Below, piece after piece: positions 10,558 through 21,214 of a DNA stretch of 64,000 nt. The notes under the pieces are model-generated. The model was not told the origin of the DNA and did no database searches. It saw only the letters and a program-made list of their open reading frames with translations. The translations under genes and the position numbers were made by a program. Source of the DNA: Flectonema sp. DT1601 (taxonomy: Eukaryota > Euglenozoa > Diplonemea > Diplonemida > Diplonemidae); NCBI GenBank assembly GCA_964019425.1, contig OZ025782.1, positions 1,116,001 to 1,180,000 of the forward strand, written 5' to 3'. Numbering within the stretch: the stretch's first letter is position 1; each line of letters begins with the position of its first letter.

Positions 10558-11871
10558 TTACTGTAGGACACTTCGACTACACTGTATCTTAACATTACAG
10601 ATGAATAGAGGTGAATCAAGAATGCCTAGTCGCCAACCACTTAAAACCATGCAGAAGATTAGGCAAACGTAGAACCAGTTTGAGAAATACACGCTCACTT
10701 CATGTTCTGTTTTTAATTTATCGGAATGATCAACACCAGATATAACAGGAATAACAGCCTTCGCAAAATGAGAAGAAGGATGAATCGGTTCTAAGACATG
10801 AGAAGCCCACACAGTGACAATCTCACCTGCGGAATTGAGAACTGAAGAATGGTCGCTGAATGAATCCGTTTTTCCCACAAATAAGTCACTCGATTTCTGT
10901 ATGTGTTGCGTGTCAAAGAATCGAATATAAATTCCCTTCTCAGCTTCGAAACTCGCAAGAAACGAAACTGCGAAACCAACTCCAGGCATACACACGACTG
11001 CGGTGTTTGCGTCGCTCTGTTTCTTAGAAACTGTCGTCTCTCCGCCCATCAACGTACCCTTGCTATCGAACCCTTGAACTAGTGCTGTTCCATTACTGCT
11101 CCACGATACAAGATATTCACCAGGCATCGCACAGACAGAAAGAGTCCTTGATGATTCAGCATTCTTTATAACATCGAACACATCAGTTGCTGCAACTCCG
11201 CTGCAGCTGTAGGTCCTGCCCTGAATGGACTTGTCCACTTGCCAAACGACAACAAACTCGCAGTTGTCTGAATTCACAGTAACAGATGGCACGATTCCTG
11301 CTGTGGTGGCGGACAAAGTTGCGGACAACTTGGCTCTCGAAATCTCCACAACCACTTCATCCTTCCCTATTGCCTGAGCCTCGCTGTTAAACATCTGAAA
11401 AGCAATACCAGCAGTGTGTTCGTTCTTGAAACCCCACACAACTACAAACCCATCAGTTAATGCTGCTACTCGTGGTCTTAGTCGGTAATCCTCTTGTTCC
11501 CCTACTTTGAAAAGTCCTTTCGTCTTCTGCAAATTATTTGACAACAGCTGACCGAGTGTAACTTCTTTCCCACTCACAGGGTCGGGTACGGAATTCCACA
11601 CCACTATGAAGTGACCAGAATCTAACCTTGCCGCGTCAGGAAACAGAGAATAAGATGCTCTGACACTGTCGTCAAAAACTGTTTCCGATTCGAGCGCATG
11701 GAATTTCGAATCGAGTATCTGAGCTTCTACGTCCAGATCGTATTTAGTCGACACCGTGAGTATGTCACTATTCCGAATTGGAATGATTCTTGTTTCCCAA
11801 AGATTCGGCAACGTCGTCAAAGCTGTGCTCTGGCAGACGCATGCCACTGCGAACAACACTCTAAAAAACAT
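10558..11871 (-). CDS. secreted/surface VVW-repeat propeller protein, paralogue 1
   Basis: A 437-residue predicted type I membrane protein. It starts with a signal peptide (MFFRVLFAVACVCQS) and ends with a hydrophobic segment (WFYVCLIFCMVL) and a short tail. In between, about seven repeats carry an FVVVW or similar strand (FIVVWNS, FVVVWGF, FVVVWQV, YLVSWSS, FAVSFLA, IVTVWAS), each followed by an F/Q-x-(F/Y) strand. This pattern resembles bacterial GGFVVVW-type repeats and suggests a seven-bladed beta-propeller facing outward; ligand and function are unknown. The start at 11871 is preferred over the upstream in-frame ATG at 11964 because paralogues share this N-terminus and a pyrimidine-AG signal lies between the two. 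Its C-terminal tail differs from paralogues 2 and 3, which share an ERP+ stretch that it lacks. There are no introns. Confidence 0.75.
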   Translation of the reverse strand: MFFRVLFAVACVCQSTALTTLPNLWETRIIPIRNSDILTVSTKYDLDVEAQILDSKFHALESETVFDDSVRASYSLFPDAARLDSGHFIVVWNSVPDPVSGKEVTLGQLLSNNLQKTKGLFKVGEQEDYRLRPRVAALTDGFVVVWGFKNEHTAGIAFQMFNSEAQAIGKDEVVVEISRAKLSATLSATTAGIVPSVTVNSDNCEFVVVWQVDKSIQGRTYSCSGVAATDVFDVIKNAESSRTLSVCAMPGEYLVSWSSNGTALVQGFDSKGTLMGGETTVSKKQSDANTAVVCMPGVGFAVSFLASFEAEKGIYIRFFDTQHIQKSSDLFVGKTDSFSDHSSVLNSAGEIVTVWASHVLEPIHPSSHFAKAVIPVISGVDHSDKLKTEHEVSVYFSNWFYVCLIFCMVLSGWRLGILDSPLFICNVKIQCSRSVLQ

Positions 11872-11880
11872 AATAAGATG

Positions 11881-11908
11881 CTGTGAGAATGAGGAGAACA
11901 ATAAAACC
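11881..11908 (-). promoter_or_regulatory. predicted trans-splice acceptor, propeller gene 1
   Basis: On the minus strand a TTCTCCTCATTCTCACAG tract ends 9 nt before the ATG at 11871. The same tract precedes propeller gene 2. Confidence 0.55.
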
Positions 11909-12597
11909 AAAATTAAACATTTGATACAAAAATAGTTGAGAACGCAAGGCTTCTCTGTCTTCATGTCTTTGCATATAACTGATTGAAATAAAATATTTAG
12001 TGAGCTTGTCGTGTAAGCAAGAGTACCTTAGAGGGGGGTATTCGCATCAACAGGGAGCATTAGCTTCAGCTTTGAGAGAAAAGAAAAAGAGAAGAACAAT
12101 TATGATTGACGTCTACATAACTTGTAATTTTATAGGACATAACTATGAAGCGAGGAGTCGAATAAAAAAATTAATCTTGTCGACTCATGTTCGAGATACG
12201 GCTGTTTGGTACGTTTAGCCGTTAAAACAAAATTGATCGTGCAGGAAAAGAAGTAAGTCTCTACAAGATCGTTCGAATTATTTCGCCAATGCTTTCTGAG
12301 ATATACCGTGTTTATGTTTTCCACAGAAGAAAAAAAAAAAAAAAAAAAAAACATAAATAGTATCTAATCTCAAACCGCGTTTTCTTTTTTTTCTTTTTTT
12401 TCCCCCCCCACTTTTCTTTCTTTTTTTCTTAGGGGCGAATACCATCAAACAAAAGGGGGAGCCTTTTCAGAGGGCAGTCAATCACCCACCCATCCCCACG
12501 ACAGAATAATTCTCCAGTAGTATTTTATCTTATTCAATAGTAAGTAAAGCTAGTATTAGAAAACGTCAATCAATAAGAAAAAGTTGTAAGGATTTCA

Positions 12598-12735
12598 AAC
12601 AAGTAATGGTTGGGTTCGGGTTTAAAAAAAAATTAAAAAAATCTTTCTTCGGACCATTCCTCTTCAGCCAAGAAAGTAAGGGACGCTGCAGAGTCAGGCC
12701 CCGTCCTACTCATCGCATTTGCCCTTCTCAGCAAA
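12598..12735. repeat. R3 repeat, copy 2
   Basis: Parallel to 3551-3693 over about 135 bp with several substitutions, and followed directly by a diverged R2 copy. Confidence 0.55.
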
Positions 12736-12754
12736 GGGACCATCGCAAATATAG

Positions 12755-13195
12755 TTAGTTAGCAAGCCCGCACCCGATGACTGCAGGGTCTGTGTGACCC
12801 GCATCAGTAGGGGAAAGAAAAGACCCGCACCTAATCACGGATGCTGTGTTTTTTTTTTTGTAAGAGACGAACAGGTTTAAAACCAAAAGAAACGGGAAAA
12901 GAAATGATCAGGGGGAGAGGGTGGTAATAAACAGGGGAACTTCTTTCTATTTCATTCATAAATTCTTTCTTCAATGATATAATTACTATGTGTTCAATGT
13001 CGCTAAAGAAAAGTAAAAAAATACCTGGAACATGACCAGGCCGTCCACCCCTAATCACCCTTAGCATTAATAGTAAGGGGCTGAAGGCTTTGAAAAAAAT
13101 AACCACAAAAATTGGGTAACACGAATAACTGTAATAAAAAAGGAAGTTCAACTGAGACAGTCAGTTTTCGGTCTCAGGCTGCTCTGGACCAAATA
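12755..13195. repeat. R2 repeat, diverged copy 6
   Basis: Retains GTTAGTTAGCAAG, GACCCGCATCAGTA, a shortened centre, and the right-half blocks GGCTTTGAAAAAAATAACC, CACAAAAATTGGGTAACACG and GACAGTCAGTTTTCGGTC. It is the most diverged near-complete copy and probably the oldest. Confidence 0.45.
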
Positions 13196-15029
13196 AAGGG
13201 CAAAAAAAAACCGCACGCGGAAAAACAATGGAAAAAAAAAAAAAAAAAATGGCTAACCATAAGAGAAAAAGAACAAAAATATCAAAGCCGGAACCCATTC
13301 ATCCCACCAACCCAGGGCGGTTCAAAATAAAAAAAGGAGAGAAAATTAACAGAAGCCTCGTCCCAAGGTGGGTGTAAAAAGACTTCACAAAGTGTTCACT
13401 AGAATCTCTGCTGACGCAAAGCGCTTTATCCTTTTTTTCTACAAATGTACCATAAACCAGAATGTCGGATTTTGTGGTTGCGTTTCAAATACTCTTTCCG
13501 CCGAATGATAAAAACAATGGACCGATGTAATCGACTTCAACAGTCCGATCCCTCGTTTTTATCGTGCTTGCCACTTGTTGCTGGTTAGAGTTCAATTACT
13601 AAACTTATATAAGGGTATGTGGAGTGTATGGCAGAATAGAGAGTCTATCGCGAAGTTCAGAACGATTTTAACATTGGCAGTCAAGGAAAAGACCCCTCTC
13701 TCCCACTTTAACTGCCCTGGCTGTTCAATAATGCTATCGGTGTTGGAATATAGTTTTCGAATTTGAATCTGGTGATAATAATTAGAGAGCCATGCAGGTC
13801 ACCTATCTTAATGCCGCTAACACAAAAGGTCATCAGCATAGATAATGTGAAATTCTCTCTGGAGAAGTCAAGTCAAGAAGACTTGCCTTGAAGAAAAAAC
13901 CTTTGTCAGACAAACTGTAGCCGCACAACGTGAGATTCTCACTAGCGACGAAAAGCTTATCGGTTTATATAGTACTATTTTTATTTTTCTTTTAATTTTC
14001 CTTGTACCTACAACCAATCGTTCGGTAGAAAGAGAAATAAATCGGTTGCGCACAAAAGAAAATATACAAATGATTGCTACTAGATATCCTTGTGAACCCT
14101 TTGCGGTTGTGCACACAAACAAAAGTGAGTAAAAAAAGTAAAAAAAAATGAAGTTTTGTCGATCTTTTTTTTTTTTGCTACCAGACTCCAGACTCCAGCG
14201 ACCAGCGACCAGAGGTAACACAAAATCTTAGAAAGAACTACCGTTACAACAGAAAAAAAAAAAAAAAAAGAAAAATAAAAAGTATTGATAGTTTACACGT
14301 CACAAAGAAAAGGTTCTGTTTGCTTGTTGAAAAAAGGTTAAAAAGGGTAACATGGTAGTCTCTTCAATAAAGATAAGGGGAAAACCATAATTCCACACAA
14401 AATTTTATGAAATTGACAGCCGCTTCTTTTTCTCCCAAAGCTTTTACCCTCCTACCCGCTGTGGGTGGAATACTCTTAGAATTGTTAGTTTTTTTTTTTT
14501 TTTTTTTTTTTTGCTGTCTATTTCGAAAACTTTTGTGTGTGGAGCTGTCCGTTTCGGAAAGGTTGTTGAGATCCGACAAATCAAACACTTGCGTGGAATC
14601 AAGTTTCCCCTAAAAGACTATATTTCTATCAATTTCCATAAAAAAAAACCAGCTCAACAATAAAAAACAACGAAGGGTATAATTTGATACTTTCTTAAGG
14701 GGGCTTCAAACACGATGTAAAACCAGTAATGACTAGGGGCATTCGTATTGGGGAGGGGAAGGGTACTTGATAGATGAATTGCTTATTTTATATTTTTTTT
14801 TGTTTTCCATATTTCTTAATGTCCTTAATCGGGGAACAATAGATCCCTAAACATAACGGGATGTATGAAAATTTGGGGAAGGTGAGGGAAATTTTGGGAA
14901 AGTGAAGCCTTTACAAAGAATGGCAAAAAAAAAAAAAAAAACACGCAACTAATGGCCACAAGGGAACACATCCTCGAAAATCGAGTAAACGCAGAATACA
15001 CATCGAGTTACTTCCGTCAGAATACTATT

Positions 15030-15205
15030 ACTTATTTATATTTATTTATTTATTTATTTACGAAGCTTAGGATCCAAAAGCCAGGAAAAAGCTCAACAGG
15101 GTAACAGTTGAGTCGCTACCAGCAACCGTGAGACTCTCACAGACGATAAAAGACGTAGAATGAACTACCTAAACCCACCGCCCACGCGAGCAGACAGTGT
15201 TACTA
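15030..15205 (-). repeat. R1 repeat, copy 4
   Basis: Begins with a (TTTA)n tract and follows the copy at 7990-8172 closely through GCGAGCAGACAGTGTTA, with a ~15-bp internal deletion. Confidence 0.6.
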
Positions 15206-15645
15206 ATAAAAAGTATTTCTTGTGACAAGTTAAATCTGCCAGAGTTTGTGGTTGGAAAGAATTGTGAGAGCGGGGTGTGCTTCCGCTCAACAATAGCAAG
15301 GGAACCATATGAAATCCACCGAGGTAAGGGGTATGTGAACTAGAAAAGGAAACAACAGCGTCCTCGACAATAGTAATATGAATTTCCTTACTCAAGAGAG
15401 AATGAAAGTTAAACACCTGTACGACGCTGCTGTATTTCTAGAACAATACTCCCCAAGAAAGCAATCGATTGAAAAAAACATTTGAGACAATACAAAAAAG
15501 GGGGGGGGGTTTTTTTTTGGAAGGATACAGAAACAAGTCCCCCAATTAATATGAGACTGAGGAACCAAGATTTTAAAAAAAAAAAAGAAGAAAACAACAA
15601 CAACACAGAGTTAAAATATTAGTTTATAATAAGATTGCAGCCTTA

Positions 15646-15800
15646 ATCTTATACTACTTGTCCCTCTTTAGGTCTTCATCAGTAAGTTCTGAGTGACTCC
15701 ATACCAGTTTATTAATAAATCGGATTTATTAATTGTCATTTCAAAGAAATAATTTCTTAATGTCCTTCGGAGCTTGCCGGGACGAGGCTAGTACATATCA
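15646..15800. repeat. R5 repeat, copy 2
   Basis: Starts CCTTAATCTTATACTACTTG, then TCTTCATCAGTAAGTTCT, and ends at CGGAGCTTGCCGGGACGAGG, about 155 bp against about 100 bp for copy 1. Confidence 0.45.
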
Positions 15801-16972
15801 GTCATTGTCAAAAGTACCGAACACAAATGGCTTATTTTACCCCAGCTATGGATTTTCTTTTGCCCGATTTTTATTTATTTGATCCAGACCTGGGTCAATC
15901 TACCAAAACATGCCCTCAGATTACTTAACTTGTGAATTTCTTGATCCCCGTTGGGCACAAATAGAATGCTCTCAACTCCCCCAAAGTTTAAATCTATCAT
16001 CGAGAGTGAAATTACTGGTCCCCCTTATTTTATGCTATGCCATCACAGCAGCGGTCAAGTTTCTACCTGGATGGCTTGTCGTGTGAGACTTGCATCAAAG
16101 GTCGCCCGGTCTGTAAGGAAGTACGATACGACAAGTGAGATCACAAATGCCAAATCCCTCTACGAAGTTGCCAAAAAGTGTATGAAACTTAGCAGAACTT
16201 CTGAAGACTGTAACTATGAGGGATGTTACACACACCAGGATCAGGTTGCTTTAATATTGTTGCGTTTAATCCGCAAGACTGACAAAGACAAAAACCCCAG
16301 TGAGGTTCATCAGACGACTCATCAGAAGCCACGTAATCTTCTCTTTCAGACTCGTCAGAATCTTCGTCCAGTTTAGAATCATTGTAAACGTGTGTTGTTG
16401 TTGCTTTGTATACGTGCGTGTTGTTGCATTTGCTCCGGCTACTCATTAGTCTTTTCTAAGGTCTTGTTTTTTTTTTTTTTTTTTTGTACCGACGAAAATA
16501 TAAGGCTAATCCGAATGATTTTTGAAATTAAGGTACCCCAATTCCCTCAAACCAGTAATCCGTTTTTTTATAATTTTCATCACTAAATCAAATTACTGAA
16601 AAAATGAAATTACGATCCCACCCGTGATGGTGGGATGCTCATATTCATTCCCCCTACTTCGGTGGAATGATCTAGAACGCGTCCAAGATCTGATTTGTAA
16701 GCATTTTCTTGTCTTTTTTTTTCCCCCGGGGTGTGTGTGTGTTGTTTTTTTTGGTCGGTAATTTTGAGAAATGACTGATATATATATAAAAAAAAGAAAC
16801 AAACACAGAGTTGACATAATAAAAAAACGATAAAAAAAGAAACAAAAAATGAAGACTGACAGTACATATCCGATAAGATAAGATTTACTCACACCAGCCA
16901 ATTTTGCTTAGCAAGATTGTCTATTTCGATCTGTAAGAATTAGAAGCCGATTCCTTGAGGCGTCTGTTGTAG
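15801..16972. other. gene-free stretch with short plus-strand coding-like segment
   Basis: A plus-strand frame of about 140 codons (15951-16376) has fairly balanced composition but no recognised domain. An overlapping frame near 15930 reads FLDPRW, a weak echo of hAT transposase C-termini. Neither has a gene-like start context. The rest is A/T-rich. Confidence 0.3.
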
Positions 16973-18265
16973 CTATACTTTTGAATAATTCTTATTATTA
17001 CCACCAACTTTACTTGAACAACAGAAGTTTTTCGCACTAGCAATGAAAAGAATACAAAAAACAAGAAAACCATAGATCCAGTTCGGAACTACCGCATTCG
17101 CATCCAATGCAACATTACGGTTTGCCCTCCTTGGACGTTCAATAGGGACAGTAAGATTTACAATACGAGAAAAGGGATGAGTTGGTTCCGAAACGTGAGA
17201 ATCCCACACAGTGACAACCTCACCTTCGGAATTGAGAGACGAAGAATGGTCTCCAAAAGAATAAGTGTTTCCTATTAATAAGTCAACCGTTTTTCGTCTG
17301 TAATGCTCATCAAAAAATCGAATATAAATTCCCTTATCAGCTTCTTTCAACCCAGCGCTCGAAAGAAACGAAACTGCGAAACCAACTTCAGGGATACACA
17401 CGACTGCGGTATTTGCGTCACTCTGTTTCTGAGAAACCGTCGTCTCTCCGCTCGTCAACGTACCCCTGCTATCGAACCCTTGAACTAGTGCTGCTCCATT
17501 ACTGCTCCACGATACAAGATACTCACCAGGCATCGCACAGACAGAAAGAGTCCTTGCTGATTCAGCTTTTCCTGTAATTTCGAACACATCAGTTTCTACT
17601 TCTCCAGTTTTAGTATATGTCCTGCCTTGGATGAACTTTTCGATTTGCCAAACGACAACAAATTCATTTCTATCTAAACTCACAGCAATAGATGGCACGA
17701 TTCCTGTTGTGTAAGTGAAGGAAGCTGCAGACAACTTGGCTCTCGAAATCTCCACAACTACTTTTTCCTCTCCTACTGGCTGAGCTTCTTCGTTAAACAT
17801 TTGAAAAGCAACACCAGTACCAATATCATCTCTGTAACCCCAGACAACAACAAACCCACCTGGAGTTGCTACTACTCTTGGTCTTAGTTGGGAGTGACTC
17901 TGTTCCCCAATTTTGAAAACATTGTCGACGTTGTTCAAATCATTTGTCATAAGTTGACCGAATGTAAGCTGCGGAATGAGCACAGCACCCCACACGACTA
18001 TGTAACCACCGGAATCTAACTTTGCTGCGTCAGGGTACAGAGAAACACCTGCTAGGTCACTGTCATTAAATACTGTTTCCGATTCTATTGATTTGAAAGT
18101 AGGATCGAGTATCTGCGTTAATACCTCCAGAGAGTTCCTAGTCGACACCGTGAGTATCTCACGATTCTGAATTGGAACAATTTTTGTTTCCCAAAGGTCT
18201 GGCAACGTCGTCATAGCAGTGCTCTGGCAAACACATGCCACTGCGAACAACACTTTAAAAAACAT
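16973..18265 (-). CDS. secreted/surface VVW-repeat propeller protein, paralogue 2
   Basis: A 430-residue paralogue of the protein at 10558-11871, with the same layout: signal peptide (MFFKVLFAVACVCQS), about seven VVW-type repeats (YIVVWGA, FVVVWGY, FVVVWQI, YLVSWSS, FAVSFLS, VVTVWDS) and a C-terminal membrane segment (WIYGFLVFCILFIASA) followed by a Cys- and Lys-containing tail. A conserved SRAKLSA block lies in the blade 3-4 connection. The start at 18265 follows a pyrimidine-AG tract at 18275-18300, and its 5' flank is nearly identical to that of paralogue 1, so the duplication included the splice-acceptor region. The three copies share strand but not spacing, which points to separate duplications rather than one tandem block. 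The ligand is unknown. Confidence 0.75.
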   Translation of the reverse strand: MFFKVLFAVACVCQSTAMTTLPDLWETKIVPIQNREILTVSTRNSLEVLTQILDPTFKSIESETVFNDSDLAGVSLYPDAAKLDSGGYIVVWGAVLIPQLTFGQLMTNDLNNVDNVFKIGEQSHSQLRPRVVATPGGFVVVWGYRDDIGTGVAFQMFNEEAQPVGEEKVVVEISRAKLSAASFTYTTGIVPSIAVSLDRNEFVVVWQIEKFIQGRTYTKTGEVETDVFEITGKAESARTLSVCAMPGEYLVSWSSNGAALVQGFDSRGTLTSGETTVSQKQSDANTAVVCIPEVGFAVSFLSSAGLKEADKGIYIRFFDEHYRRKTVDLLIGNTYSFGDHSSSLNSEGEVVTVWDSHVSEPTHPFSRIVNLTVPIERPRRANRNVALDANAVVPNWIYGFLVFCILFIASAKNFCCSSKVGGNNKNYSKV

Positions 18266-18274
18266 AATAAGATG

Positions 18275-18300
18275 CTGTGAGAATGAGGAGAATAATAAAA
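18275..18300 (-). promoter_or_regulatory. predicted trans-splice acceptor, propeller gene 2
   Basis: The minus strand reads ATTATTCTCCTCATTCTCACAG-type pyrimidine sequence ending 9 nt before the ATG. Confidence 0.55.
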
Positions 18301-19844
18301 CATTCGACACAAAAATAGTTCAACCGAATCATTCACAAGTTTTCTTTTTTTGTAAAACACAAAGCGCACAAGCTGACAACTTTCGAGATACTTACACAGA
18401 GATCTGAGGAAAGGGTAATAAGAAATCATAACCGCTGCTGTCAACGTGCATCGCGTGCACCAAAAGGAATTGGCTTTAGCGTATTGTTTGATACAGAAAA
18501 TAATAATATAACACTTGTTGATGATCGTGAACCGACTCAAACTGATAAAGCTAAAGGAGGTTTACCTGTGCTGCGCAACACTTCTTTTTTTTTTTTTTTC
18601 GTTCTGAAGCCCGTCAAACCCGTTCTTTTCGGGATAAAATTATTTATCGTAACCGCCAGCATCTAATCAAAATGTTCTATGATTTCTTGGTCAATGTTAC
18701 GTAAAGTGAAATCCGTGTGTTGCACTGGTTGAGTGCTTCAAACTCATGCAATCAAGAGCTCACTATGCAGAATTTTCTATAGGCTTCGACTTAACAAATT
18801 CCGGGTTGATTTTTTTTTTTTTTCCACACCCGAAATTTCATAGCAAGTCAACGTCTGTGGGTGCACCCTGGGTGGATATACAAACTCCGTACATAAATAC
18901 TAGAGGACTAGCAACACGAAGATTATACTTTAGAATCCGCTGAGTCCAAGGCTCACACCCGACTCAAGAACCTGTATCTGTATCAGACGCAAGAACCTGC
19001 GCGGATACTCCACCCGAGAAACGTGCCGCGATAGAAATTCTCGTATCGTTTGTTGCCATTGTTGGAGAATGAATCTCAAAAAAGGGTCATCAAGGAACCA
19101 GATTTCAATCAAGAAAAAAACCAATTATGAAAAAGTTACCGCAAAAAAGAGTGAGCGTGTTGACGACCGTCATGCTCTCGCTGTTGTTTTTTTAGGTCCA
19201 GAGAGTCATATATTCATGAAGGAAATATTCCGCATTATTTTGGATTCGGCATCTCATATTCTGCGTCTATTTCGATGAATCACCCCACAAATTTCTTCTG
19301 AGTATCGTTTTCATTGACAGAATTTGGTCACAGGTGCTGAAATCCTTGTTCCAACACGAAGCAGCAGTGGCGTAGTTGAATGCAGAAAAAAGAAAAAAAA
19401 AAGAAAGCACGTTTGTTTCACTTAAGTGCAAACTGATAATACTAATACTAATAAGGAACAGGAAAGTCACGCTGTCCCAATTTTTTCTCTGCAAGAACGC
19501 GCAGATTACTTTGAGCGCCTTTCTCAGGTACAGAGTCAATATTGGTAACGGTCTACGTGTCATACTTCAGAGTTCTCTACAGAAACAGTCACTACAATCG
19601 CTTGTAACTACTGATGACCAGGAATTTTAATATCAATTTCATCATCGATTTTCCCGGTTTGTAAGACAACAAAAAAAAAAAAAAAAAATTTGAAAATTGA
19701 TTTTAAAAAAATAGAAACTGATAACATTAGCAAAGAAAACAATAACAAAGGCATTCAGATGGACAATGTGTCATTCAAAAAAACATTCTTCCTTGATTCC
19801 TATTTAAGCAATCTCGTTGACGACTAATCCTTCAGCTGATAACA
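18301..19844. other. gene-free stretch
   Basis: Contains R6 copy 2 (18465-18565) and T- or A-runs at 18583-18599, 18810-18823 and 19670-19688. Frames of 60-98 codons on both strands show no family resemblance. Confidence 0.4.
18465..18565. repeat. R6 repeat, copy 2
   Basis: Same ordered blocks as 10344-10460 (GAATTGGCTTTA, ACAGAAAATAATAATATAAC, ACTGATAAAGCTAAAGGAGG). Confidence 0.45.
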
Positions 19845-21092
19845 TCAATTCTGGGAGAGACAAAACCTTCGACTGAAAATCACAATAATACAAATAAAAA
19901 GACAACCATAAGCCCATTTCAAAGAACTTTCATTCAACTTATAATAAGAAAAGTTGCTAACTTTCTTTGGACGCTCAGCAGGGGCAGCAAAGCTTACAAT
20001 GTGAGAAGAAGGATGAGTTGGTTCCGTAACATGAGAGTCCCACACAGTGACAATCTCACCTGCGGAATTGAGAACTGAAGAATGGTCGCTGAATGAATCG
20101 GTTTTTCCTACAAATAAGTCACGCGATTTCCGCCTGTGTTGCGTGTCAAAGAATCGAATATAAATTCCCCGCTCTTCTTCGACGCTCGCAAGAAACGAAA
20201 CTGCGAAACCAACTCCAGGCATACACACGACTGCGGTGTTTGCGTCACTCTGTTTCTTAGAAACTGTCGACACTCCGCCCATCAACGTACCCTTGCTATC
20301 GAACCCTTGAACCAGTGCTTCTCCATTACTGGTCCACGAAAGAACATACTCATCAGGCATCGCACAGACAGAAAGAGTCCTTGATGATTCAGCATCCTTT
20401 ACAACATCAAACACTTTTGTTACTTCAGCTCCAGTGTTTGTATACGTCCTGCCTTGGATGAACTTTTCGATTTGCCAAATGACAACAAATTCACTTCTAT
20501 CTAAACTCACAGCAATAGATGGCACAATTCCTGTTGTGTAGGCGAAGGAAGCTGCAGACAACATGGATCTCGAAATTACAGTAATTACTTTTTCCTCTCC
20601 TATTTGAAGAGCGTCGTCGTTATAAATTTGAAAAGCAACACCAGTACCAAGATCATCTCTGAAACCCCAGACAACAACAAATCCATCCGGTAATGTTACT
20701 ACTCGTGGTCTTAGTTGGGAACGACCCTGTTCCCCAATTTTGAAAACAGCTTCTCTATTGTTCAAATTGTTTGTCATAAGCTGACCGAATGTAAGCTGCG
20801 GAATAAGCACAGCACCCCACACGACTATGTAACCACCGGAATCTAATTTTGCTGCGTCAGGGTACAGAGAAACACCTGCGACGTCACTGTCATTAAATAC
20901 TGATTCCGATTCCATCAGGTTCAAAACTGGATCGAGTATCTGCGTTATTATCTCCAGAGAGTTCCTAGTCGACACCGTCAGTATCTCACTATTACGAATT
21001 GGAATGATTCTTGTTTCCCAAATATCAGGCAACGTCGTCAAAGCAGTGCTCTGGCAAACACATGCCACTGCGAACAACACTCTAAGAATCAT
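19845..21092 (-). CDS. secreted/surface VVW-repeat propeller protein, paralogue 3 (mosaic)
   Basis: A 415-residue paralogue with signal peptide (MILRVLFAVACVCQS), about seven VVW-type repeats and a C-terminal membrane segment (WAYGCLFICIIVIFS). The N-terminal two thirds follow paralogue 2 (VFNDSDVAGVSLYPDAAKLD, then WGAVLIPQLTFGQLMTN). Blades 5-6 follow paralogue 1 (DAESSRTLSVCAMP, KGTLMGG, GKTDSFSDHSSVLNSAGE). The tail after the last blade (DSHVTEPTHP, ERPKK) again follows paralogue 2. This two-junction pattern is best explained by gene conversion between the copies. The start at 21092 is chosen because it restores the family N-terminus and follows a TTCTTACAG acceptor; the longer frame to 21146 has no ATG at its start. 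About 70 bp upstream lies the truncated 5' end of an astacin gene. Confidence 0.75.
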   Translation of the reverse strand: MILRVLFAVACVCQSTALTTLPDIWETRIIPIRNSEILTVSTRNSLEIITQILDPVLNLMESESVFNDSDVAGVSLYPDAAKLDSGGYIVVWGAVLIPQLTFGQLMTNNLNNREAVFKIGEQGRSQLRPRVVTLPDGFVVVWGFRDDLGTGVAFQIYNDDALQIGEEKVITVISRSMLSAASFAYTTGIVPSIAVSLDRSEFVVIWQIEKFIQGRTYTNTGAEVTKVFDVVKDAESSRTLSVCAMPDEYVLSWTSNGEALVQGFDSKGTLMGGVSTVSKKQSDANTAVVCMPGVGFAVSFLASVEEERGIYIRFFDTQHRRKSRDLFVGKTDSFSDHSSVLNSAGEIVTVWDSHVTEPTHPSSHIVSFAAPAERPKKVSNFSYYKLNESSLKWAYGCLFICIIVIFSRRFCLSQN

Positions 21093-21105
21093 TTTTGTAC
21101 AAATA

Positions 21106-21125
21106 CTGTAAGAACAGATAAATAT
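21106..21125 (-). promoter_or_regulatory. predicted trans-splice acceptor, propeller gene 3
   Basis: ATATTTATCTGTTCTTACAG on the minus strand, 13 nt before the ATG. It is unrelated in sequence to the acceptor of paralogues 1 and 2, so the 5' flank has been replaced. Confidence 0.5.
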
Positions 21126-21164
21126 CCTACTTGCTAAACAATTCACATTTCAATCTATACAACA

Positions 21165-21214
21165 CGGCTCGCAGCGCAGCAAAGGGCCGCGAGCAGTGCA
21201 ACTGCCCTGTGCAT
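21165..21214 (-). pseudogene. astacin gene 5' remnant at array edge
   Basis: About 50 bp are identical to the first 16-17 codons of the downstream astacin genes (signal peptide MHRAVALLAALCCAAS) and are preceded on the minus strand by the complete astacin 5' flank (21215-21560). Reading then passes abruptly into propeller gene 3 upstream sequence. This marks the left breakpoint of the duplicated array, leaving a stub that cannot encode a protease. Confidence 0.85.

Larger units (their letters stand above)
11909..15029. other. gene-free, repeat-bearing stretch
   Basis: Contains R3 copy 2 (12598-12735), a diverged R2 copy (about 12755-13195) and homopolymer runs (12328-12350, 12378-12410, 13228-13248, 14489-14512). 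No frame has gene-like composition; frames of 60-117 codons come from A/T-rich sequence. Confidence 0.4.

Noticed and set aside
15921-16376. Plus-strand FLDPRW segment, considered as a hAT transposase remnant
   Set aside because: Only a six-residue resemblance. The surrounding frame stops soon and has no other hAT features.
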